Below, in pieces: positions 51,081-58,244 of a stretch of DNA of 64,000 nucleotides (positions within the stretch are counted from its first letter, which is position 1; the number at the start of each line of letters is the position of its first letter). The stretch spans positions 1 to 64,000 of the IMG/VR virus record IMGVR_UViG_3300032084_001411; one strand, given 5' to 3'. Position numbers and translations under genes: made by a program. The notes beneath the pieces were generated by a model. That model worked only from the letters and a program-made list of their open reading frames with translations. It ran no database searches and was not told where the DNA came from. Source of the stretch: a virus.

Positions 51081-53717
51081 CTAATGGCGCAAGTATCCAG
51101 AGGTGTAAGACCCACCTACAAAAAAGTCCTCTTCCTCTTCCATTTCTTCTACTTCTTGATAGGTATAAGATTGGTCAGTAAGAACATTATTATCTCTGCA
51201 AAAGAGAAGAAATTGGGAGAAAGCATCGGGAACATCATCATGGTTACCGCCGGGGAAAGTACATATCTCTGTTACAAAATCTGTTGATTTAGTACAGGCA
51301 TTAGCATCATCTTCTGGCATAGGAACCCAAATAATACCGCTCTTCACTAATGGCGCTGCTGCTTGCATACGCATAATCTTATCTTTTTCTGTCTTCCAAG
51401 CATATATAGGCAGCCCTCTTTTAATCAAATCGGGTACAAGAGCTAATCCAGAACTTCTTTCTTCTAAAATGAAATAATCTATTTGCTCTTCCCTATACAT
51501 TTTCATAAATAAATCTACTAACTCCGGGTAGTCCCATTTCCCCTTCTTAGCATTAATGAGAATTGCATGTGTTTTATATATAGAATTTGGTATTGAATGG
51601 TCTTGATAATTAAAAAGCCCCCATAATTGAAACGCAGTAAAGTCACTTTGAGTATTTTTTGTATAGGCTGTGTCAGCAGTAACAATAAAAGTGTGGCATT
51701 GAGGGGGTGTATCTTCTTTCCAATGTTTAAAATCTTTAGGGTTAATCATTTGCCCTGTTTCTGGAGTAGGATTTTGCATATATACCGCATTCCATCTAGG
51801 CATGTTATTTACATACGAGTTTCTAAGCATCTCTAAACGATTAGTTGGATGGAACTCGGGCCAAAAAGAAGTGTCTTCGACTAAATACCCTTCTGGGTCG
51901 CCCTCTTCTCGAAGAAAGTCACTCGCCTCTTCATCTAAAAGAGCAGGTATTCTTATTATTTTCCAAGGAGACCCAGACTTTCTATCTTCTTTTTCAAGAT
52001 AATCAAATAAATCTCCTTGGGTCCACCTTGTATTATGAGTAACCAATCCTTCTGCTATAAAATTATGGTTATCTGCTACTTCTAAATCATATATATCATC
52101 AACATAACCAGTATCAACTATCTTTTTAACTTTAGTCGTTACAAATTCATCTATGTGTTTAGTTTTCGATATATGTATCGAATAGCTGTGACTTACAAAA
52201 GGTTCTGGGGAATTAGGGGGTTGAGAAACCCTTGACCTATATCTAATTTTACCTACAGAATGTCCTAAACTTTGAGCTAATTTTTTTATATCCTTAACTA
52301 AATCTTTATTACATAGTTCTGTACAAAAAGCTCCACTATTTTCTTTCACTTCCCAGCCATCTGCTTCCAAAAACCCTTCAAGAAATTTTTCTCTAGTAGT
52401 TATGCAAGCAGAATAAACCCATTTAGGGATTCTTTTAGTACGAGCAGAACCTTTTAGCCCTAAGTCATTAAAAAACTCCCATGCCCGTTTTGTATCTGAA
52501 CGATAATACCCAGAATCAGTTTCGCGTAAATCAACATCTATTAGTTTCTTAAAAGCGTTAATAACTCTTTCATTAACTGATTGATGCTCTCCTTTAGCTA
52601 CACAGGTAACATATCTATTAGTAGCTCTACCCTTTTTAGGAGTATTTATTAACCAACCATCTCCGTACATAAAACCTAATAGCCATGCCTTCTCATCTTC
52701 AATAGCCGGGCCATCTCGTTTATCTAATGCCCTCATAACTATTTCATCGCCGGGATTTAAATCTATTAATCTACAATATTGATTATTCTTTAAAAGAAAA
52801 GGGTGTTTCCAGTTACCTTTAACTACGTCTCCATTTTGGGTATGCACTTCATATATCTTATCTTCCCCTGCCTTCCACTGCTTGACCACAGGTTTAACTT
52901 CCATCTTAAAAGTTTTATGGTTTAAAGTTTGTATTAAATCTCCTTCATTTAAATTAATTATATCTTCGTATACACCATCAGCTTTGAGTATCTGCGTATC
53001 TTTAGTTAGACACCCCACCTGCAATTCTGCACAATCGGGACTCATTAAAAGACGGGAACGAACGTTTGGCATATATTGACCTACCATTCTCATTCTAATA
53101 GGTTTAGATAAAGCATCTTCTTCAACCAAAGCGTCATCACAGATAACAATATGGCCACGGCGACCAGCTATCTTTGCTTCTAAAGAGGTACAAACCATTT
53201 CCCCGCCAGATTTAGTCAAGAAACGACCTGCTGTTTGTTTATCTTCTCTTAACTCTGTATTTGGGAAAATAGTCTTAAACTCATCACTTCTAACAATATC
53301 CCGAATCTTAGCCCCGAACTCGTCTCTAGCAAATTCAATACCGTGACCTACAAGAATCATTCTAATTTTAGGCCACCTACCTAGTAACCATGAAGGGAAA
53401 AGACGAGAACAAAGCTCTGACTTCATACCGCCGGGAGGAAGAGAAATCATTTTACGGGGGGTTAATCCTGTTTTTAACCATATAGCCTCCCCCAGTTCTT
53501 GTAGCTCTTCACAAATCTTTTTAATATGTCGTCCTGTTTGGAACCCATCAATCCTTGTAGGTCCTAAAAGAAGAACATAATGATAAAAAGATTCTCTAGC
53601 CATATTAATGGCTTCTTTTTCTAAGAATTTAGATATTTCGTCCACTGCCTCTTTAGGCAGCTTATTTAATTCAGCACTAGTAATATACTCTAGATATTCT
53701 TCTTTATTTTTAAACAA
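51081..53717 (-). CDS. terL: Terminase large subunit interrupted by an intein
   Basis: 878 residues as encoded, about 551 after splicing. The ATPase part includes SLPPGGMKSELCSR (Walker A-like), HIVICDDALVEEDA (Walker B with acidic pair), and TRWTQGDLFDYL, the motor coupling motif that follows the intein. The C-terminal nuclease domain has FIVTADTAYT, YFILEERSSG and GNHDDVPDAFSQ, supplying the acidic metal ligands. The motor pumps DNA into the head and cuts it. The first codons overlap the small basic gene. Confidence 0.93.
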   Translation of the reverse strand: MFKNKEEYLEYITSAELNKLPKEAVDEISKFLEKEAINMARESFYHYVLLLGPTRIDGFQTGRHIKKICEELQELGEAIWLKTGLTPRKMISLPPGGMKSELCSRLFPSWLLGRWPKIRMILVGHGIEFARDEFGAKIRDIVRSDEFKTIFPNTELREDKQTAGRFLTKSGGEMVCTSLEAKIAGRRGHIVICDDALVEEDALSKPIRMRMVGQYMPNVRSRLLMSPDCAELQVGCLTKDTQILKADGVYEDIINLNEGDLIQTLNHKTFKMEVKPVVKQWKAGEDKIYEVHTQNGDVVKGNWKHPFLLKNNQYCRLIDLNPGDEIVMRALDKRDGPAIEDEKAWLLGFMYGDGWLINTPKKGRATNRYVTCVAKGEHQSVNERVINAFKKLIDVDLRETDSGYYRSDTKRAWEFFNDLGLKGSARTKRIPKWVYSACITTREKFLEGFLEADGWEVKENSGAFCTELCNKDLVKDIKKLAQSLGHSVGKIRYRSRVSQPPNSPEPFVSHSYSIHISKTKHIDEFVTTKVKKIVDTGYVDDIYDLEVADNHNFIAEGLVTHNTRWTQGDLFDYLEKEDRKSGSPWKIIRIPALLDEEASDFLREEGDPEGYLVEDTSFWPEFHPTNRLEMLRNSYVNNMPRWNAVYMQNPTPETGQMINPKDFKHWKEDTPPQCHTFIVTADTAYTKNTQSDFTAFQLWGLFNYQDHSIPNSIYKTHAILINAKKGKWDYPELVDLFMKMYREEQIDYFILEERSSGLALVPDLIKRGLPIYAWKTEKDKIMRMQAAAPLVKSGIIWVPMPEDDANACTKSTDFVTEICTFPGGNHDDVPDAFSQFLLFCRDNNVLTDQSYTYQEVEEMEEEEDFFVGGSYTSGYLRH
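52032..53012 (-). mobile_element. Intein with LAGLIDADG endonuclease in the terminase
   Basis: 327 residues beginning CLTKDTQILKADG and ending GLVTHN before an extein Thr. LAGLIDADG-type helices are LLGFMYGDGW and FLEGFLEADGW. Block F is DDIYDLEVADNHNFIAEG. Block B is weak (GNWKHPFLL). The insertion is between QVG and TRW in the conserved GTRW coupling motif. Confidence 0.92.
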
Positions 53718-54027
53718 GACATTTTTTCTCTAAACGTTCCTTCACTAACTGTTGACGTAAAAGATAAGCCTCCTTTTTAGAAAGAGGTTTAGGTTTCTGT
53801 TTGGGTTTGGGTTTCTCTGGTTTAGGCTTTAATTTTCTTTTTTGCTGTCTATACAGCTTTTGTTTTCTTTGAATCTCTTCTTTATTTTCTTGGAACCATC
53901 TAGCTTTATATTTTTTAATAGATTCCTTATTACGTTCATAATAATCTTTATTAAGTTTAGAGATTTTTTCAGGATTATTTTCCCTATATCGTTTATTCTG
54001 TTCTCTTTGAGCTTTAGTAGTTTTCAT
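53710..54027 (-). CDS. Small very basic protein upstream of terL
   Basis: 105 residues made of tandem basic helices (RYRENNPEKISKLNKDYYER, NKESIKKYKARWFQENKEE) and a Lys/Pro linker (KPKPEKPKPKQKPKP). The first half resembles the basic N-terminal arms of phage HNH homing endonucleases, including the one at 19602, but no HNH core remains. It may be a decayed endonuclease or a packaging DNA-binding protein. It overlaps terL by 8 bases. Confidence 0.55.
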   Translation of the reverse strand: MKTTKAQREQNKRYRENNPEKISKLNKDYYERNKESIKKYKARWFQENKEEIQRKQKLYRQQKRKLKPKPEKPKPKQKPKPLSKKEAYLLRQQLVKERLEKKCLV

Positions 54028-54280
54028 ACGGCCATTATATTACCTAGTAACAATCTTGTCAAGAAATTAAATTCTTTAATTTTAAAAGATAAGAGAAAGG
54101 TTTAAAAAGATAAAAGAAAGAAAATATAATTTATGTATATATAATATCATTAACAGACTACTGATGGAACCGACTAATGCGTAAGCATGTGTAAAGTTAA
54201 TCAGAGAGTAGGTAATTTGATTTAGTTTAAGGTCGTATAACTATATCTATATCAAAAGTTATTTATGAGAGATTTTAAAT

Positions 54281-54361
54281 GACTGTGAAGTTTCTTAGCG
54301 CAACGTTATTGAAGGTAGTAAAGAAATTAGAAGTTGTTTAAGAGACTGTGAAGTTTCTTAG
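54281..54361. repeat. 18-bp direct repeat GACTGTGAAGTTTCTTAG
   Basis: Identical copies at 54281-54298 and 54344-54361, separated by 45 bases, in the terS-terL spacer. Possible binding sites for terminase or a regulator. Confidence 0.7.
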
Positions 54362-54437
54362 TAGCTAAAGTAGATTCAGGTTATTCAGAGACTATCCTTT
54401 TCTTGTACTCGCCTACTTCATAGTTAGGGCTATATAT

Positions 54438-54446
54438 ACTATAACA
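54438..54446 (-). promoter_or_regulatory. Promoter-like TGTTATAGT within a repeated 19-bp motif
   Basis: The plus-strand 19-mer GGCTATATATACTATAACA (54428-54446) recurs with one change at 55267-55285. Read on the minus strand it gives an extended -10 (TGTTATAGT) facing the terL block. Confidence 0.4.
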
Positions 54447-54544
54447 CATGGTTTTGAGATTAGGTACTCGCATCTATAAAAAAGGTAACAAAATCAACGA
54501 TAAAAAAATGCTTGACAAACTTTTGACAGAATAGTGTTTTTTGA

Positions 54545-54573
54545 ATAAAAAAGACCCTTTTTCTATAAAGGGC
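54545..54573 (-). terminator. Rho-independent terminator after terS
   Basis: CCCTTT and AAAGGG form the stem around a TTCTAT loop, and on the minus strand the hairpin is followed by TTTTTTATTC. It lies about 30 bases after the terS stop, so terS would be a separate transcript from terL. Confidence 0.75.
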
Positions 54574-54600
54574 CTTCTCTAATAAGACAATAATTAATAC

Positions 54601-55179
54601 TTATTCTTTTTTAGGAATCTCAATTAAAGTTGCTAGTCTTTTAGCAGACTTTTCCCATTCTTCTTCATCTTCTCCACGGAACATCCCTTTAACTTCTAAC
54701 TGTTGTTTAACAATATAGGCTTCAGCCCCATTAATCTTATCTATTTGCTTTTGAGCTTCAATGGCAACTTTAATCTCACCCTTCTCCATAGCATTATTAT
54801 AGATTTCATTCCATCTAATCAAAGATTCTTGTGGGTCTACTAACTGAGCAGCGTAAGCCCTCTCTTGTTTTAACTGTTTAATCCTTTCTTGAATATGAGG
54901 CATCTTCCCTAATTCACTCCCTCTTTGAGTAGGATGTGTATCGTTGGGGTAAGCAATACGAGCAGCATCTGTTTGATTACGTCCATCCGCCCTTAACTTA
55001 CAAAAGAGTTCTTGTTCATCAGAATTAACTATAGCTCTACCCTTTTTATCTGGTTTCTTCATAGAAGCCTTCAGAGTGGCTTTAGTTTTTTCTAGGTCCC
55101 CGACCCTAGAACTGAAATCAACCACCTCAGTGGCCTTTATTTCGTCTTTACGGGGTGTTTTATCATCGTCCTTATCCAT
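54601..55179 (-). CDS. terS: Terminase small subunit
   Basis: 192 residues. A DNA-binding helical core resembles the Terminase_2 type: DEQELFCKLRADGRNQTDAARIAY, then TQRGSELGKMPHIQERIKQL. A central helix pair (RWNEIYNNAMEKGEIKVAIE) fits the oligomerisation region and the C-terminus is charged. It would recognise the packaging site and load TerL. It is the first minus-strand gene next to the divergent region. Confidence 0.75.
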   Translation of the reverse strand: MDKDDDKTPRKDEIKATEVVDFSSRVGDLEKTKATLKASMKKPDKKGRAIVNSDEQELFCKLRADGRNQTDAARIAYPNDTHPTQRGSELGKMPHIQERIKQLKQERAYAAQLVDPQESLIRWNEIYNNAMEKGEIKVAIEAQKQIDKINGAEAYIVKQQLEVKGMFRGEDEEEWEKSAKRLATLIEIPKKE

Positions 55180-55276
55180 GTCTATTATTATATAGGACCA
55201 TAAGGTGTTTAAGCAATTAAAATATTAACCTTTCCTAAACTCAAAAAATGGGCCGATTGTGGGGGTGGCTACATAT

Positions 55277-55285
55277 ACTATAACA
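55277..55285 (-). promoter_or_regulatory. Promoter-like TGTTATAGT upstream of terS
   Basis: Second copy of the 19-bp motif (55267-55285). On the minus strand it is an extended -10 about 100 bases before the terS start. Confidence 0.45.
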
Positions 55286-55378
55286 ACCCACCCCCCTCTT
55301 TTTCTCCCCTCCCCCTCCCCTTTTACATATATATGAGAATGATTCGCAATTGGATTGACATTGACATAATCTAGATAA

Positions 55379-55437
55379 GAAACTTTACATAGTAAAGGTT
55401 TCTGCCCAGAAAGATTATGGTAATAATCTATTCTGAA
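55379..55437 (+). repeat. 59-bp direct repeat, copy 1
   Basis: GAAACTTTACATAGTAAAGG through CTATTCTGAA is repeated at 57385-57443 with one mismatch (tatgg/tatgt). It contains two imperfect palindromes. In copy 2 the first part is the end of a gene; here it is non-coding. Confidence 0.9.
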
Positions 55438-55563
55438 TTGACAGACAATGTGTTATGACAATAGGACTATATGCCTACATGCCTGTGATAGTGTTCTCCT
55501 ATAGTTATGGTAATGATGTAGCTGACAGCGACATAGATAGAGTGTTGCATAAATGTCACACTG

Positions 55564-55634
55564 ATTATGGATAAGGGCGAGGGTTTTGTGTTGTGTCATC
55601 TATATCACCCCCTAAACCCCCTCTTATCCATAAT
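55564..55634. repeat. Long inverted repeat with DnaA-box-like arms
   Basis: ATTATGGATAAG (55564-55575) is the exact reverse complement of CTTATCCATAAT (55623-55634). GGGTTT and AAACCC further inside can extend the stem. Each arm contains TTATCCATA, 8 of 9 to the DnaA box TTATCCACA. Possible origin structure. Confidence 0.55.
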
Positions 55635-55655
55635 ACATATACATAACAACTATGC

Positions 55656-55682
55656 TATTGATAGTCATTCTCATTACCAATA
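55656..55682. promoter_or_regulatory. 27-bp palindromic operator-like site (Fur-box-like)
   Basis: The arms TATTG...CAATA and most inner pairs are symmetric. The inner 19 bases (55660-55678, reverse strand) match 15 of 19 positions of the Fur consensus GATAATGATAATCATTATC. The core ATGAGAATGA also occurs at 55333-55342 in the opposite orientation. Confidence 0.4.
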
Positions 55683-56043
55683 TATACATAATAATAACTA
55701 GGATTATACTCCTAAAATGCAGTGTTCTACTTTCTATAGGTAAACATACCGCACCACAATAAACCCTCTGTACAAGCTTCTATGGGCGATTAAACGCTAT
55801 TCTACACTATGACAATAACTAATCAATTAAGTTAGTCATAACCCTATAATATTACTGCTAAAATAATATAAACAAAGCAATAAAGTTACTATTCTTTTGC
55901 TAAGTCATTGATATATAAAGGATAGGAATCTATTCAGGTAGTAATAACAATAACTTAGCCTGATTTACAATGTAATTCGAATGTGAGACTATACAGACAT
56001 AGAGAGCAACACGGGGTTGCTTGTAAAAGAAAGAGAAAGAGCT

Positions 56044-56205
56044 ATGCCAAAGCATCTACAAATGAAGAAACAAGAGTTTCTTACAAATGCAGGTAAACAA
56101 GATAAAACCTTAAACGATTATTTCGACATGCCTAAACAGGTTATGAGAAATGGGAAGTTGATTAATATTGAAGAGAATAATAAAAGAGTGTTTAGAAAAA
56201 AGTAA
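56044..56205 (+). CDS. Small hypothetical protein
   Basis: 53 residues from the ATG at 56044 (a TTG at 56017 is possible). Basic and helical (PKHLQMKKQEFLTNAGKQ, ending NKRVFRKK). It is the first plus-strand gene after the divergent region, so it is probably early. No family is recognised. Confidence 0.5.
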   Translation: MPKHLQMKKQEFLTNAGKQDKTLNDYFDMPKQVMRNGKLINIEENNKRVFRKK

Positions 56206-56537
56206 TTGACATTATAACCTAGCTACTATAAAAAAGTAGCTACATTATGAAGTCACTAGCTTTAATATAAAGCATAGCACTGCATACGTGATGCATACGT
56301 AAGTTGCATGAAGGTGTACTGGCAAGAGTACCGTAATAAAAACCCTTGCCCGATAAGCTGCACGACCAGCTAAGCGAATGAACAGGACTCTATGCGATAG
56401 CCTTATGCTATATGCGCGAGTGTCAAAGGGGGTTAAATACATACATACCCGCAAGCGTTTGAAGACTATCTTGTCTCTTTTAATGAGAAACCTTTACATA
56501 ACAAAGGTTTTTGATTAGAAAAGAAAGGAAAACTATT
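56206..56537. other. Structured non-coding region
   Basis: About 330 bases with several hairpins: TAGCTACT/AGTAGCTA (56220-56242), GGCAAG/CTTGCC, AGCTG/CAGCT, ATAGC/GCTAT, and AAACCTTT-acataac-AAAGGTTT (56488-56510). The last resembles the first palindrome of the 59-bp repeat. TTGACA at 56206 may be a -35 box. I could not fold it into a tRNA. It may hold a small RNA or an mRNA leader. Confidence 0.5.
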
Positions 56538-56717
56538 ATGCATAAACTAACCTTATGGGAATTCGTCAACAATAACTTTGACGAATTAGTTACCTTAGTG
56601 AGTGATGCTTACGGGGTAGTATGTGAAACAAATGGAGAGCTTAGAGAATGGGTGTTAAACGATGAAACCCTCTATGAATGGGCAAAGTTTGAGGGAGTGC
56701 GGGCTGATGAATTGTAA
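56538..56717 (+). CDS. Small acidic hypothetical protein
   Basis: 59 residues from the ATG at 56538 with AAAGGA upstream. Acidic and helical (LWEFVNNNFDELVTLVSDAY). No family is recognised. Small acidic early proteins often inhibit host factors, but nothing here proves that. Confidence 0.6.
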   Translation: MHKLTLWEFVNNNFDELVTLVSDAYGVVCETNGELREWVLNDETLYEWAKFEGVRADEL

Positions 56718-56779
56718 TAATGGTTTTAAGCGGGCTATTAACACTTAACATTTAACCTTTTTAATAGGAGAATTATATT

Positions 56780-57289
56780 ATGCGAGACACTACAAATGTA
56801 CATGACTTAACAATCTGGAATCCCCACACTCATATCAATAATACTTACATTATCTTTGCGAGTGATAAATCAGATGATGAAACACATAAGTTTCTCGAAG
56901 ATATGGCCATTGGGTATAAACAACTAAGAGGCTCTTACACTTCTATCAACACTGGAGAAGTTATCGAAGAAACTAGTTTTATAATCAATGAGAAACACTG
57001 GCCTTATATAGAAGCTAGTGAATTTATAGCTAATCAAGAGACGGTTCTACACTTAGCTGAACCTTTAGCTCATAAACAAGGGCGTAGACCCGCAAGCCTT
57101 ATTGCGCTGCATGATGGCTCTAGTATTGAATTAGGTTTACTAACTCCAGTATCTAAAGAGGTGGCGGTTACCAAGCAGGATTGGACATATGACCCCGCCC
57201 TAGCTACATATTTCATAACCGAAGAGCAAGAAGAAAAAGAAACACAAGAACAAAAGGGTAAAAAAAAGCCATGCCAGTGTCATTGCTAA
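56780..57289 (+). CDS. Hypothetical protein
   Basis: 169 residues with a good site (ATAGGAG). A compact first half (NNTYIIFASDKSDDETHKFL) and a Lys/Glu-rich end finishing CQCHC, a possible metal-binding tip. No family is recognised. It overlaps the next small gene by 19 bases. Confidence 0.6.
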   Translation: MRDTTNVHDLTIWNPHTHINNTYIIFASDKSDDETHKFLEDMAIGYKQLRGSYTSINTGEVIEETSFIINEKHWPYIEASEFIANQETVLHLAEPLAHKQGRRPASLIALHDGSSIELGLLTPVSKEVAVTKQDWTYDPALATYFITEEQEEKETQEQKGKKKPCQCHC

Positions 57290-57429
57290 CCAATAAACTA
57301 AGCCATCAATTCCTGATTGATATGGTAAAGCAAGACCCAGTATGGGCTGCTGAGAAAATACTGTGCTTAGAACAATTAATTAAAGAAACTTTACATAGTA
57401 AAGGTTTCTGCCCAGAAAGATTATGTTAA
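57271..57429 (+). CDS. Small hypothetical protein whose 3' end is duplicated at 55.4 kb
   Basis: 52 residues (begins MPVSLLTNKLSHQF), helical with a C-terminal ETLHSKGFCPERLC. The last 15 codons and about 14 bases beyond form copy 2 of the 59-bp repeat. No family is recognised. Confidence 0.5.
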   Translation: MPVSLLTNKLSHQFLIDMVKQDPVWAAEKILCLEQLIKETLHSKGFCPERLC

Positions 57430-57443
57430 TAATCTATTCTGAA
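57385..57443 (+). repeat. 59-bp direct repeat, copy 2
   Basis: Near-identical to 55379-55437. It covers the 3' end of the gene at 57271 and the leader of the gene at 57456. Confidence 0.9.
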
Positions 57444-57455
57444 AAGAGAGGTAAT

Positions 57456-57656
57456 ATGTCTTTATCACGTAAACATTTTACTGAGTTAGCTGCTATTGTA
57501 AAAGAAATTAGAGAGTTATCGGAAAGCGATAGCGGGTATAGCCCTACATATACGATTGATATGTTGGAGAACCGTTTAGTTTCTTTTTGCCATAAACACT
57601 CCGCTAACTTTAATGGGGGTATATTTAGAGAGGCTTGTAAAAGTGACAAGGATTAA
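57456..57656 (+). CDS. Small hypothetical protein
   Basis: 66 residues from the ATG at 57456 with GAGAGG upstream. It has an SRKHFTELAAIVKEI start and a tail HSANFNGGIFREACKS, a pattern seen in small phage proteins (R-x-H-F ... N-x-x-F ... A-C). Function unknown. It overlaps the glycosylase gene. Confidence 0.6.
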   Translation: MSLSRKHFTELAAIVKEIRELSESDSGYSPTYTIDMLENRLVSFCHKHSANFNGGIFREACKSDKD

Positions 57657-58029
57657 TTGTATCCCGGTTAGGGAATTAACTAACTCGCATTTACTAGCGG
57701 AGTATAAAGAATTACCGCGAGTATTTAATCTTTCTTTTAACTCTTATAAGAAACATAACGGTTTTGTTAATGGGACTATCCCCCCTAGTTATAGGATGGG
57801 TAAAGGCCACGTTACTTTCTTTTACGATAAACTAGGTTATGCTTTGCAACGATATAAAGAGTTAATTAAAGAATTAGAAACCCGTGGTTATAATCTTAAC
57901 TATGACATGATTAACAGTATCTTCCGCGCTGCTGAAATGTTGCCTAACCCTATTATGAGGCAATGGCAACCTACACAAGAAGCTATGGAAATTAATCGTA
58001 AACGTATTCAAGAAAGATTGTCCGGTTAG
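57643..58029 (+). CDS. denV: Pyrimidine-dimer DNA glycosylase, T4 endonuclease V-like
   Basis: 128 residues from a GTG at 57643, giving M-T-R-I-N as in T4 DenV. The start choice matters because the enzyme uses the free amino group of Thr2 as nucleophile. Glu23 is conserved in the matching LLAEYKELPRVF, as are GKGHVTFFYDKL and RYKELIKELETRGYN. It removes UV cyclobutane pyrimidine dimers by base-flipping and then cuts the backbone. GAGG lies upstream. Its presence suggests a sunlit habitat. Confidence 0.9.
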   Translation: MTRINCIPVRELTNSHLLAEYKELPRVFNLSFNSYKKHNGFVNGTIPPSYRMGKGHVTFFYDKLGYALQRYKELIKELETRGYNLNYDMINSIFRAAEMLPNPIMRQWQPTQEAMEINRKRIQERLSG

Positions 58030-58070
58030 TTAATTCTTTCTGATTTAAAACTGAAAAGGATGATAGTGAT

Positions 58071-58244
58071 ATGACCTGTAGACCGAAAGTAGAGACTATT
58101 TGTTCTCAAGAACAATTTGAAAATATTCACTCAACTGTAAGTAAATCTAGAGCTAATTCTAAGCAAGTTAAAGTAGATAAACAGGCTCTTATTAATCTTC
58201 TAATTGACCACAGTACAATCTTAGGAGAAATTGATTATGAATAA
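58071..58244 (+). CDS. Small hypothetical protein
   Basis: 57 residues (begins MTCRPKVETICSQEQ), polar with a helical C-terminal half (DKQALINLLIDHSTIL). It is followed in overlap by the gene at 58237. No family is recognised. Confidence 0.5.
   Translation: MTCRPKVETICSQEQFENIHSTVSKSRANSKQVKVDKQALINLLIDHSTILGEIDYE

Larger units (their letters stand above)
54028..54600. other. Non-coding spacer between terS and the terL block
   Basis: About 570 AT-rich bases with no supported gene. It holds an 18-bp direct repeat (54281 and 54344), a minus-strand promoter-like TGTTATAGT at 54438 and the terS terminator near 54545. A spacer is unusual because terS and terL are usually adjacent. A pac/cos-type site or small RNA is possible but not shown. 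Confidence 0.6.
55180..56043. other. Divergent non-coding region with repeats and palindromes
   Basis: About 860 bases between the minus-strand late genes and the plus-strand right arm. It contains a promoter-like motif (55277), a G/C-rich hairpin followed by T-rich sequence (55261-55310), TTGACA hexamers at 55355, 55361 and 55438, a 59-bp copy of sequence at 57385, a long inverted repeat (55564-55634) and a 27-bp palindrome (55656). No gene can be supported. It is a good candidate for an origin or control region. Confidence 0.65.

Noticed and set aside
54512-54551. TTGACA hexamers as plus-strand sigma-70 promoters
   Set aside because: No good -10 lies at 16-18 bases and no plus-strand gene follows before a terminator-like hairpin.
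56308-56373. Very short plus-strand frame starting MKVYWQEYRNKN
   Set aside because: Only 21 codons, no strong ribosome site, and located within hairpins.
56245-56454. Minus-strand open frame and possible tRNA in the hairpin region
   Set aside because: The frame has no ribosome site and odd composition, and no acceptor stem or T-loop could be fitted to a tRNA.
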